Part shown: positions 16,650-24,583 of the stretch, piece by piece
Numbering within the stretch: the stretch's first letter is position 1
Layout: each line of letters begins with the position of its first letter
DNA from: Pseudarthrobacter chlorophenolicus A6
Lineage (GTDB): Bacteria > Actinomycetota > Actinomycetes > Actinomycetales > Micrococcaceae
Length of the DNA: 64,000 nucleotides
Assembly: GCF_000022025.1 (NCBI RefSeq)
Contig: NC_011886.1
Location: forward strand, 4,075,942-4,139,941
Direction of reading: 5' to 3'
Notes under the pieces: generated by a model
Database searches by the model: none
Seen by the model: only the letters and a program-made list of their open reading frames with translations
What the model was told of the DNA's origin: nothing
Position numbers and translations under genes: made by a program

Positions 16650-19280
16650 CTACCGTCCGGCCTGGTGCGCATCCAGGAGGCGGGCACAGCGGATGAAGCC
16701 CAGATGGGAATACGCCTGCGGGTGGTTGCCCAGATGGGTTTCGGTGCCGGGGTCGTATTCCTCCGGCAGCAGCCCGGTGGGCCCGAAGAGGTTCACCAAC
16801 TGGTCGAACAGATCCCACGCTTCATCGATGCGGCCCACGGCGACGTAAGCCTCGATCAGCCAGGTGGTGCAGATGTGGAAGCCGCCCTCCAGGCCCGGCA
16901 GGCCGTCGTCATACCGGTACCGGAAGACCGTGGGCCCCACCCTCAGTTCCCGTTCCACAGCGGTAACCGTGTCCAGGAAGCGCTGGTCGGTGACATCCAG
17001 CAGGCCGGAAAGACCGATATGCAGGACGGCGGCGTCGAGGTCCGGGCTGTCGTAGGCCACCGTGTAGGACCTGGCCGATTCGTCCCAGCCCTCCCGCAGG
17101 ACCTCGTCCCGGATGGTGGCGGCCATCGGGGCCCAGGCAGGGTCAGGTTCCCTGCCGTGGCGGTCAGCTGTCCGCAGTGCCCTGTCCAGGGTCACCCAGC
17201 ACATCACCTTGGAGTAGACGTGGTGGCGTGCCGGGCGCCGGGCTTCCCAGATGCCGTGGTCCGGTTCATGCCAGCGGGCCAGGACCGCCGAGGCCATCTG
17301 GACCAGCAGCTCCCAGTGCCCGTCGGCGAGTGTGCCCTCCTTCAGGCTCAGGGTGTGGATCAGCTCGGCAACAGGGCCAAAGACGTCCAGCTGGACCTGG
17401 TGGTCCGCCGCGTTGCCGATTCTCACCGGGCGGGAACCGGCATAGCCCGGGAGGCTGTCCACCACGGCTTCCGTGGACAGCGGCGCACCGGTGACGGAGT
17501 ACAGCGGATGCAGCCACTCGGGGCCCGGCGCATGCTCAAGGATCCGCCCCAGCCAGGCGAGGAAACCGCTGGCTTCTGCGGTGGATCCCAGGTCCGCCAG
17601 GGCGTTGACGGTCATGGACCCGTCCCGCAGCCAGCAGTACCGGTAGTCCCAGTTCCGTGTTCCTCCGATGCCCTCCGGCAAGGAGGTGGTGGGGGCGGCG
17701 AGGACCGCGCCGGTGGGTTCGTGGACCAGGGCGCGGAGCACCAGGGCCGAGCGCCGAACCAGCGAGGGTTTCACTGATGGAAGGGAGAGTTTTTGCACCC
17801 ACTGGCGGGCGTGAAGGGCCACTTCCGCCCGGCGTTCCGTCTCGCCCTGCGGGTCCGCGGGCCGGGGTTCAGTGTCGCCGCAGCGCAGGTTGAGCACCAC
17901 TGGCCCGGACTGGAGATTCACCGAGGCCGTGGCCGTGCCGTGCCTGCCGTCAGAGGTAATGCTGAACGTCACGCCCGGTGCGAACAGGATGATCGGTTCA
18001 GACGTGCCCACCACGTGCAGTTCGTCGCCGCGGGCCTCCATGACGAACGGGGCGTTGGCGTAATCCGGCCGGGGTGCGAACGTAATCCGGGCAGCGCCGG
18101 TTCCGGTCAGTACCCGGACCAAACTGGTGATGCCGTCCGGGGCAGGCTCAAGGTAATCGGTGACTGTGACGTCCGCCCACCGGGTTTCGACGATCATGGT
18201 GCTGTCCACGTAGCGCTGGCCCAGCACCTGTGACGCCTTTGCCGGTTCCACCGAGAAGTGGCCGGCCGCGTCACCGCCCAGGATGTGGGCGAACACCGAT
18301 CCTGAATCCGGCAGCGGGTGGCTCATCCAGCAGACCTTGGCGTCCGGTGTCAACAGTGCGGTGGAGGTGCCGTTGCCGATCATGGTGTGCCGTTCGAGGC
18401 CCACGGCGTCCTCGCCGAACAGCCAGGCCCGCCGCAGTTCGAAGAGCAGGGCAAGGACGCGGGCGAAGGATTCGGGGTCACGGACCCGGTGTGCCGCGGC
18501 GGTTTTGCCCCCGCCCACCCGCAGGCCCAGGTCCGGGCCGCGGAGGGTGGCGATGGCCAGTTCGTCGCTGTCGGCGTCGCCCGCGAACATGGCCGCGCTG
18601 GCGCCAAGCCGGGACCGGAGGGTTTCCAGCGCCTCGCCCTTGGACGGTTCCACCACTGACAGGTCCAGCACCGAGCCGTCCACAATGAAGAAGAGTCCGT
18701 GGGCGCGAGCTATCTCCCGGGCAGTTTCGGTCACAGACGCCACGACGTCTGGCGGGGCCGGGCGGGTGTGGACCGAGACCGCTACCGGTTTGCGTTCAAT
18801 CCACACGCCGCTCTGGAACCCTACGGCCTCGTTGAGTGCAGCGTTGACCTTCTGCAGGACCGATTCGGTGGCAAGCGTCTGGGTGTGCGCGAAGCCCATG
18901 TCCGACTCCGCGCCGTGCGAACCGATGAGGTGGACCTCCACGGGGAGCCGTGACACTGCCGCCAGGTCCCTCAGGGAGCGGCCCGAGATGATTGCGGCGT
19001 GCGTGCTGGGCAGGGCGGCCAGTGCCCGCAAGGCGATGGCGGCGCTGCCCAGCGGGAGGATCTCGGTGGAGATGCCTTCGGCGTCGCAAAGGGTGCCGCC
19101 GTAATTGCAGGCGACCAGCAGCGCCGGAACACGGGCCAGTACTTTCAGTTCGTCCAGCAGGGCCGGGGTCAGCCCGCTGTCCGCCGCATCGGCCTGGACG
19201 AAGGACCGGAGCACGTCCAGCGGAAGGGACCGGGTGAGCAGGGCGGAATCCGCAACGCTCTGGTTCAAGGGCGTGGGCAT
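16650..19280 (-). CDS. Fusion of trehalose-6-phosphatase-like HAD domain and GH15 glycosidase
   Basis: The 876-aa protein joins an OtsB-like domain (about 25-270) to a GH15 glucoamylase/trehalase-like domain (about 285-876). The HAD domain keeps motif II (IISGRSL), the lysine motif (EPSKGEAL) and the acidic motif (GDADSDE). However, the usual DxDGT nucleophile motif reads NYGGT at 59-63, so Asp1 is Asn and Asp3 is Gly. The GH15 part has WDYRYCWLRDGSMTVNAL and LLPEEYDPGT, containing the family acid/base region. I infer an active glycosidase, possibly on trehalose or maltosides, carrying an inactive regulatory phosphatase domain. Confidence 0.85.
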   Translation of the reverse strand: MPTPLNQSVADSALLTRSLPLDVLRSFVQADAADSGLTPALLDELKVLARVPALLVACNYGGTLCDAEGISTEILPLGSAAIALRALAALPSTHAAIISGRSLRDLAAVSRLPVEVHLIGSHGAESDMGFAHTQTLATESVLQKVNAALNEAVGFQSGVWIERKPVAVSVHTRPAPPDVVASVTETAREIARAHGLFFIVDGSVLDLSVVEPSKGEALETLRSRLGASAAMFAGDADSDELAIATLRGPDLGLRVGGGKTAAAHRVRDPESFARVLALLFELRRAWLFGEDAVGLERHTMIGNGTSTALLTPDAKVCWMSHPLPDSGSVFAHILGGDAAGHFSVEPAKASQVLGQRYVDSTMIVETRWADVTVTDYLEPAPDGITSLVRVLTGTGAARITFAPRPDYANAPFVMEARGDELHVVGTSEPIILFAPGVTFSITSDGRHGTATASVNLQSGPVVLNLRCGDTEPRPADPQGETERRAEVALHARQWVQKLSLPSVKPSLVRRSALVLRALVHEPTGAVLAAPTTSLPEGIGGTRNWDYRYCWLRDGSMTVNALADLGSTAEASGFLAWLGRILEHAPGPEWLHPLYSVTGAPLSTEAVVDSLPGYAGSRPVRIGNAADHQVQLDVFGPVAELIHTLSLKEGTLADGHWELLVQMASAVLARWHEPDHGIWEARRPARHHVYSKVMCWVTLDRALRTADRHGREPDPAWAPMAATIRDEVLREGWDESARSYTVAYDSPDLDAAVLHIGLSGLLDVTDQRFLDTVTAVERELRVGPTVFRYRYDDGLPGLEGGFHICTTWLIEAYVAVGRIDEAWDLFDQLVNLFGPTGLLPEEYDPGTETHLGNHPQAYSHLGFIRCARLLDAHQAGR

Positions 19281-19466
19281 CAGGGAACCCCTTCGAGGCA
19301 GAACCAGGCCGGGACTGCAGCCGCTGGGTCACCTGCGGACTACCGGTTGGCGCCCCTCCCGAAGATCCTGGCGGATTCCCGGGGGAGCATTACCCATGGT
19401 CATCCCCGGCGGTTTCTCCTGAATATCCCCTTCATTGCGTATGTGTAAAAGTCCGCACCGGGAAGC

Positions 19467-20459
19467 TCAGACGCGCGCCAGTCCGGCCACCTCGGCCAGC
19501 AGTTGCACGGAACGCAGCCGGGCGTCAGTGCCGGTGCTCTGGTGGGCCACGATGAGTTCGTCGGCGTCAGCGTGCCTGCCGAACCCGTCAAGGTAATCCA
19601 GGACGACGTCGGGCGTGCCCACCGCCGAATAGGTCATCATCTGCGAGACGTGCTGGCCCTGCGGGGAGTCGAGGATCATGTCCGCCTCGTCATCGGTGAA
19701 TTCCCGGGTCCCGCCGCCGAAGAACAGGGACACGCGGGCGCGTTTGGTGGCCTGCATCATCTCCTGCGCCTCGGACGCGGAATCGGCGGCGATGACGTTG
19801 ACGCCGGCGATCACGTGCGGGGCGTCCAGCTGCGCTGAGGGTTTGAATTCGCGGCGGTAGACGGCCACCGCGTCCTTGAGCGCATTGGGTGCAAAGTGCG
19901 AGGCGAAGGCGTATGGCAGGCCCAGTTGGGCGGCGAGCCGGGCGCCGAACAGGGAGGATCCCAGGATGTAGAGCGGGACGTTGGTGCCCTTGCCGGGGGT
20001 CGCCTCCACACCCTGGATCCGGGTAGGTCCGGTGAGGTAGCCCTGCAGTTCCAGGACGTCCTGCGGGAAACTGTCGGCGGACATGGGGTCGCGGCGAAGG
20101 GCCCTCATGGTGTTCTGGTCGCTGCCCGGGGCACGGCCGAGGCCCAGGTCGATCCGGCCCGGGTGCAGTGTTTCCAGGGTGCCGAACTGCTCGGCGATGG
20201 TCAGCGGCGAGTGGTTGGGAAGCATCACGCCGCCGGCGCCGAGCCGGATGCTCTCGGTGTGCGCGGCCACGTGGGCGATCAGCACGCTGGTGGCGGACGA
20301 GGCGATGGAGGACATGTTGTGGTGCTCGGCGTACCAGACCCGCCGGTAGCCCAGTTTCTCGGCGCTCTGCGCCATGGCCACGCTGCCCGCGAAGCTTTCC
20401 GCCGGCGTCTGGCCTTTGCCGATGGTTGCCAGGTCAAGGATGGAAAGCGGGAGGGTCAC
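19467..20459 (-). CDS. LLM-class flavin-dependent oxidoreductase (YhbW-like)
   Basis: The 330-aa protein is a luciferase-like TIM barrel. Landmarks are the N-terminal strand [21 protein letters not shown], the conserved [20 protein letters not shown], and [16 protein letters not shown] before the insertion. These features match the single-component LLM group of unknown substrate. The start is GTG at 20459. It is transcribed away from the aldo/keto reductase at 20617, leaving 157 bp for two promoters. FMN/FAD-dependent oxidation is inferred; no substrate is indicated. Confidence 0.85.
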   Translation of the reverse strand: MTLPLSILDLATIGKGQTPAESFAGSVAMAQSAEKLGYRRVWYAEHHNMSSIASSATSVLIAHVAAHTESIRLGAGGVMLPNHSPLTIAEQFGTLETLHPGRIDLGLGRAPGSDQNTMRALRRDPMSADSFPQDVLELQGYLTGPTRIQGVEATPGKGTNVPLYILGSSLFGARLAAQLGLPYAFASHFAPNALKDAVAVYRREFKPSAQLDAPHVIAGVNVIAADSASEAQEMMQATKRARVSLFFGGGTREFTDDEADMILDSPQGQHVSQMMTYSAVGTPDVVLDYLDGFGRHADADELIVAHQSTGTDARLRSVQLLAEVAGLARV

Positions 20460-20616
20460 GTCGGGTGCCGGCCTTTCGGAGCGTTGCGTTCGGAATATCG
20501 TTGCGTCATCGCGCCCGCCGGAATCGCGGCAGGCACAGAGGGCATAACCATGGCGGCGCCCGGCTTATTTCTGTGATCTGCGGAATACCCAGCAGGCTGA
20601 TGATGTTGCCGCCCCT

Positions 20617-21489
20617 ATGAGCTCAGAGACAACGAACCAGCTGGAACTGTCCGCCACCATCGACCTCAAGGACCTGGGAACCGTGCAGCGGCTCGGCTTC
20701 GGCGCCATGCGCATCGTGGGCGACGGCGTCTGGGGCGAGCCCGCGGACAGGGCCGCCGCCGTGGCCGTGGTGCGCCGCGCCGTCGAACTCGGCGTCGACT
20801 TCATTGACACCGCAGATTCCTATGGCCCGAACATCAGCGAGGAGATCATCGCCGAAGCCCTGCACCCTTACAAGGACGGACTGAGGATCGCCACGAAGGT
20901 GGGATTTACCCGCACCGGGCCCAACAAATGGGTTCCCGTGGGCCGGCCCGAATACCTGCGCCAGCAGACGGAACTGAGCCTTCGCAAGCTGAAGGTGGAC
21001 ACCATCGACCTGCTGCAGCTGCACCGGATCGATCCCAAGGTTGACGCCGAGGAGCAGTTCGGCGTGCTGCGTGAACTCCAGGACGAGGGCAAGGTCCGGG
21101 CTCTGGGCCTGTCGCAGGTCAGTGTGGCCGAGCTGGAAGCCGCCGGCAAGCACTTCACGGTTTCCACGGTCCAGAACCGCTACAACCTGACCGACCGCAG
21201 CTCCGAGGACGTGCTGCGCTACTCCGAGGAAAACGGCATCGGTTTCATTCCGTGGGCCCCGATTTCCGCGGGCGAACTGGCGCAGCCCGGGGGTTCGCTG
21301 GACGAAGCGGCCAAGCGGTTTGGTGCCACGACGTCGCAGGTGGCGCTGGCGTGGCTGCTCCGCCGTTCCCCCGTCATGATGCCCATCCCCGGCACCGGAT
21401 CCGTCAGCCACCTCGAGGAGAACATGGCAGCGGCGGGGATCACGCTCGACGACGACACGTACGCTGGGCTGGAGGCTGCCGGCAAGTAG
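20617..21489 (+). CDS. Aldo/keto reductase
   Basis: The 290-aa AKR barrel has the tetrad elements: the catalytic aspartate-tyrosine strand in [13 protein letters not shown], the lysine in IATKVGFTR, and the histidine region [10 protein letters not shown]. The C-terminal [20 protein letters not shown] segment supplies NADPH contacts. Such enzymes reduce aldehydes or ketones. The ATG at 20617 has no strong Shine-Dalgarno. It is followed 49 bp later by the DJ-1/PfpI gene in the same direction, so the two may form a carbonyl-detoxification pair. Confidence 0.88.
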   Translation: MSSETTNQLELSATIDLKDLGTVQRLGFGAMRIVGDGVWGEPADRAAAVAVVRRAVELGVDFIDTADSYGPNISEEIIAEALHPYKDGLRIATKVGFTRTGPNKWVPVGRPEYLRQQTELSLRKLKVDTIDLLQLHRIDPKVDAEEQFGVLRELQDEGKVRALGLSQVSVAELEAAGKHFTVSTVQNRYNLTDRSSEDVLRYSEENGIGFIPWAPISAGELAQPGGSLDEAAKRFGATTSQVALAWLLRRSPVMMPIPGTGSVSHLEENMAAAGITLDDDTYAGLEAAGK

Positions 21490-21538
21490 CGGCGGCTTTC
21501 CACGCAGCGCCCAGCAACACAACAGGCAGGAGAACAGC

Positions 21539-22237
21539 ATGGCTAACGTTTTGATGGTTGTTTCAGCGGCCGATTCCCTCACCATGAAGGACGGCAGCGA
21601 ACACCCCACCGGCTTCTGGGCTGAGGAACTGGTGGTTTCGCACCAGACCCTGGTGGACGCCGGACACACAGTCCACATCGCCACACCCGGCGGCGCCAAG
21701 CCCACCGTGGACCAGGTCAGCCTGGCACCGGAGTCCGCCGGCGGCGAGGAACGCGCTGACGGTTTCCGCGACTACCTGGCCAAGATCGGCGAAGAGCTGT
21801 CTCAGCCGCTGGTGCTCTCCGACGTCAGCATCGCTTCCTACGACGCCGTGGTGATGCCCGGCGGGCACGGCCCGATGGCCGATCTTTTCAAGGACGCGGA
21901 CCTGGGCCGCCTGCTGGTGGCCGCGGACAGGGACGGCAAGGTTATCGCCCCGTTCTGCCACGGCCCGGCGGGCCTGCTCAGCGCAACGGACGACGCCGGG
22001 ACGTTCACTTTCGCGGGCCGGCGCCTGACGGTCTTCAGCAACGAAGAGGAACTGAACGGCGGCACCGGCGAAAACACGCCCTGGCTGGTTGAGGATGCGT
22101 TGAAGGAGAAGGGCGCGATCGTCAATAACGCCGCTGCCTGGTCCTCGCACGTGGTCCGAGACGGCAACCTCATCACCGGCCAGAACCCGCAATCCAGCGA
22201 GGACGTGGCAAAGGAAGTCATCAAGGCTCTGGGCTGA
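21539..22237 (+). CDS. DJ-1/PfpI family protein (Hsp31/glyoxalase III-like)
   Basis: The 232-aa protein has the type-1 glutamine amidotransferase-like fold. The nucleophile elbow is PFCHGPAGLL, with Cys and His adjacent, the VVMPGGHGPMADL loop precedes it, and a glutamate-rich region (FSNEEEL) follows. The length and motifs are closest to Hsp31/YajL-type deglycase or glyoxalase III proteins. ATG at 21539 has AGGAG about 8 nt upstream. It follows the aldo/keto reductase and ends before the hairpin at 22283-22320. A role against reactive carbonyls is an inference from both neighbours. Confidence 0.85.
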   Translation: MANVLMVVSAADSLTMKDGSEHPTGFWAEELVVSHQTLVDAGHTVHIATPGGAKPTVDQVSLAPESAGGEERADGFRDYLAKIGEELSQPLVLSDVSIASYDAVVMPGGHGPMADLFKDADLGRLLVAADRDGKVIAPFCHGPAGLLSATDDAGTFTFAGRRLTVFSNEEELNGGTGENTPWLVEDALKEKGAIVNNAAAWSSHVVRDGNLITGQNPQSSEDVAKEVIKALG

Positions 22238-22282
22238 CAGGCTTCCCGGGGCCGCGGCGGGCGGCCTGACGCCGATTGACTG

Positions 22283-22320
22283 AAGGAGGGGACCAGCTCA
22301 CAAGAGCTGGTCCCCTCCTT
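22283..22320 (+). terminator. Hairpin terminator after DJ-1/PfpI gene
   Basis: A perfect 17-bp stem (AAGGAGGGGACCAGCTC / GAGCTGGTCCCCTCCTT) has an ACAA tetraloop. It ends in a T pair inside the stem rather than a long U tract. It separates the redox pair from the solute-binding protein gene. Confidence 0.8.
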
Positions 22321-22481
22321 CGGTGCACCCGGATTGTGACCGCAGCGGTCCCCCGGTTAACTGCGGTTACTCCCCGTATCGCCCGGTTTCGGGGCCTTTG
22401 ATTCTGCCGGCGGCACTCCCGGATAGTTGCTGCAACGCGCATCATCCGCCGCATCTACTTCGTACCTCCAAGGAGGAAACC

Positions 22482-23462
22482 ATGGCCATCCCCACGCCGA
22501 AACCGGCCCTTATCGCGGCCCTGGCAGTGTCCCTGCTGGGCCTGGCCGCATGCGCCGATCCCGGCGCGACGGCGGCGACAGCGCCGACGTCGGAAGCTAC
22601 CGCCACCGCAGCCGGCAAGACTTTCAACCTGACCCCTGAACAGAACCGCTTCAAGGTGGACGTGGACCAGGCAGCGGCCGCGCAGGTTCCTGACGCCATC
22701 AAGGCAGATGGCAAGCTGACCGTGGTAACCACCGGCGGCACGGCACCGCTGAGCACGTTCGCCTCCGACAACAAGACCCTGATCGGCAGCGAGGTGGACA
22801 TTGCCTACGCCGTGGGCGAGACCCTCGGCCTTCAGGTCGAGGTCCTCCCGGTCGCGTGGGCGGACTGGCCGCTGGGGATCGAGTCGGCAAAATACGAGGC
22901 AGTCCTCTCCAACGTGACAGTGACTGAGGCCCGCAAGGAGAAGTTCGACTTCGCCACCTACCGCAACGACCTGCTCGGCTTCTATGCCAAGAGCGACTCG
23001 GACATCACCGAGGTGAAGGAAGCCAAGGACGTGGCAGGCAAGCGCATCATCGTGGGCTCCGGCACCAACCAGGAAGCCATCCTGGTGCGCTGGGACGAGG
23101 AGAACAAGAAGAACGGCCTCAAGCCGGTGGAGTTCCAGTATTACGACGACGACTCCGCCTCCGGACTGGCCCTCCAGTCGGGCCGCGCGGACCTGACCTT
23201 CGGCCCCAACGCCGGCGCTGCCTACAAGGCGGCGAAGGATGGGAAGACCAAGCAGGTGGGCACCCTGGAGGGCGGTTGGCCGCTGAAGGCCGAGATCGCC
23301 TTCACCACCAAGAAGGGCAACGGCCTGGCCGTCGCCGCACAGAGCGCCCTGAACCACCTGATCGACGACGGCACCTACGCCAAGATCCTGGACCGCTGGG
23401 GCCTGTCCTCCGAGGCAATCCCGAAGTCCGAACTGAACCCGGCGGGCCTGCCCAAGAAATAA
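22482..23462 (+). CDS. ABC transporter substrate-binding lipoprotein, family 3 (orphan)
   Basis: The 326-aa protein has a lipoprotein signal peptide with lipobox LAAC and modified Cys24, then a Ser/Thr/Ala linker and the two-lobe family 3 fold (GKLTVVTTGGTAPLSTFA, IGSEVDIAYAVGETLGL, IIVGSGTNQEA). The frame extends upstream to 22323, but ATG 22482 has an AAGGAGG ribosome site and the correct signal peptide. No permease or ATPase gene is adjacent. It is clearly paralogous to the protein at 48815-49879, sharing CADPGA and GSGTNQE, so it may feed that transporter or an unlinked one. Confidence 0.9.
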   Translation: MAIPTPKPALIAALAVSLLGLAACADPGATAATAPTSEATATAAGKTFNLTPEQNRFKVDVDQAAAAQVPDAIKADGKLTVVTTGGTAPLSTFASDNKTLIGSEVDIAYAVGETLGLQVEVLPVAWADWPLGIESAKYEAVLSNVTVTEARKEKFDFATYRNDLLGFYAKSDSDITEVKEAKDVAGKRIIVGSGTNQEAILVRWDEENKKNGLKPVEFQYYDDDSASGLALQSGRADLTFGPNAGAAYKAAKDGKTKQVGTLEGGWPLKAEIAFTTKKGNGLAVAAQSALNHLIDDGTYAKILDRWGLSSEAIPKSELNPAGLPKK

Positions 23463-23480
23463 GCGGACCGCCGACGAATG

Positions 23481-23524
23481 AATCCCCGCCCGGGCAGTGG
23501 TAACACAGCCCGGGCGGGGATTCT
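23481..23524 (+). terminator. Hairpin terminator after the solute-binding protein gene
   Basis: A perfect 16-bp GC-rich stem (GAATCCCCGCCCGGGC / GCCCGGGCGGGGATTC) has a 12-nt loop and is followed by TGGTTT. It lies 18 bp after the stop. Confidence 0.82.
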
Positions 23525-23623
23525 GGTTTATCCGGCGATACCAAGGCGCCGTTCGCGTCACCCGTCTGGTCCCGCCAGGCCGGGAAGGTGCACTGCCGGC
23601 AAGTTTGGCAATAGTCTGGCCAG

Positions 23624-24223
23624 ATGGGGACTAATACCGTGAACTCCGGCGAGCAGCTCGACAGGCAGTCCCGCATCCTCGAAGCGGCCCTGGACTTGCT
23701 GTCCCGGCATGGGATCTCCGGCGTGAGCATGCGCTCCGTGGCCCGTGAAGCCGGCGTTGCCCTGGGCCTGGTGAACTATTACTACGACGACAAGACCAGC
23801 CTGATCCGGGCAGCCCTCCACCGCGTCGACGAGCACGACCTCCTGCTGGTCACACCTGATCCGGACTCAACTCCCGACGAACAGCTGCGCACGGCCCTGC
23901 GCCGGGTGGCGGGTGCGGACCTCCTGACCACCAAATACCTGTCCCTGCGCCTCCACCTCTGGGCCCTCGCCCAGGCCGACGAAGGCTACGCCGAGATCAA
24001 TGCCGCCGCCTTCGACCGTTACATCGACGGCCTCGCCACCCTCGTGTCCAACGCCCGGCCCGGGCTTAGCTGGGAGGAGTGCCGGGAACGGGGCTCCGAC
24101 ATCGTGGTTATCCAGAACGGCATGTGGCTGACCTCCCTCCTGGGCGTGGACAAGGCCTCCATCAAGCGCAGCATCCAGCGCACCGAGGACATCGCCTTCG
24201 CGCCCGTTCCGGACGCCGGCTAG
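23624..24223 (+). CDS. TetR-family regulator, BetI-like
   Basis: The 199-aa protein has an N-terminal TetR HTH (ILEAALDLLSRHGISGVSMR followed by SVAREAGVALGLVNYYYDDK) and a helical ligand domain with ALHRVDEHD and QNGMWLTSLLGVD. The pattern resembles BetI-type repressors of choline use. A TAGTCT -10 box at 23612-23617 is 6 nt before the ATG, so the mRNA is probably leaderless. It lies directly upstream of the dyad pair at 24260-24298 and the betB-betA operon, so it is the likely choline-responsive repressor of them. Confidence 0.85.
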   Translation: MGTNTVNSGEQLDRQSRILEAALDLLSRHGISGVSMRSVAREAGVALGLVNYYYDDKTSLIRAALHRVDEHDLLLVTPDPDSTPDEQLRTALRRVAGADLLTTKYLSLRLHLWALAQADEGYAEINAAAFDRYIDGLATLVSNARPGLSWEECRERGSDIVVIQNGMWLTSLLGVDKASIKRSIQRTEDIAFAPVPDAG

Positions 24224-24259
24224 GCAGCAGCGCCACAAACCCTCACCCCCGAGTCATAT

Positions 24260-24298
24260 TTGAACGAGTGTTCAACTTGCTATTGAACACTCGTTCAA
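24260..24298. promoter_or_regulatory. Double TetR operator overlapping the betB promoter
   Basis: Two 16-bp palindromes, TTGAACGAGTGTTCAA (24260-24275) and TTGAACACTCGTTCAA (24283-24298), are inverted copies separated by 7 bp, so the whole 39 bp is also a perfect inverted repeat. TTGAAC of the second site is a -35 match, followed by 17 bp and TACTGT (24306-24311) as the -10. Repressor on the second site would occlude RNA polymerase. Confidence 0.8.
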
Positions 24299-24583
24299 CA
24301 TGCATTACTGTCCTTCTATGACGTACGCCACACCAGCCCGGATTTTCGATGACAGGGCCCGGCACTTCACCCTCCGCTCCGCTCCGCGCTAGCCCCGCCG
24401 GCCTGAAACCCAGGCCCGAAACCCCGGCGCGCTGTCCGCACCACGGACACCGCGCACCGCACAAGTCACCTCCGCAGCACAGCCGCCGCACCACCCGGCG
24501 CTGCTCCGCCGTGCCCGCAGCACGGCCGCCGCACCCTCCGGCGAGCGCCGGCGCGGCCCGCGACCTACCACTTAGGGAGACAC
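24299..24583 (+). other. C-rich leader region of the betB-betA operon
   Basis: If transcription starts just after the -10 at 24306-24311, the betB leader is about 265 nt long. It is very GC- and C-rich, with repeated CCGC/GCACGG runs. A frame opening at 24349 runs into betB, but it looks like composition-driven shadow. No riboswitch fold was recognised. The betB ribosome site (GGGAG) is at the 3' end. Confidence 0.4.

Noticed and set aside
16635..16660. CCGGACG/CGTCCGG hairpin at the end of the GH15-fusion gene
   Set aside because: The 7-bp stem straddles the stop codon and lacks a U tract, so it is too weak to call as a terminator.
15987..17777. 596-aa plus-strand frame opposite the DHA2 MFS and GH15-fusion genes
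   Set aside because: It crosses the boundary of two real genes and shows only GC-skewed residues; the minus-strand motifs are decisive.
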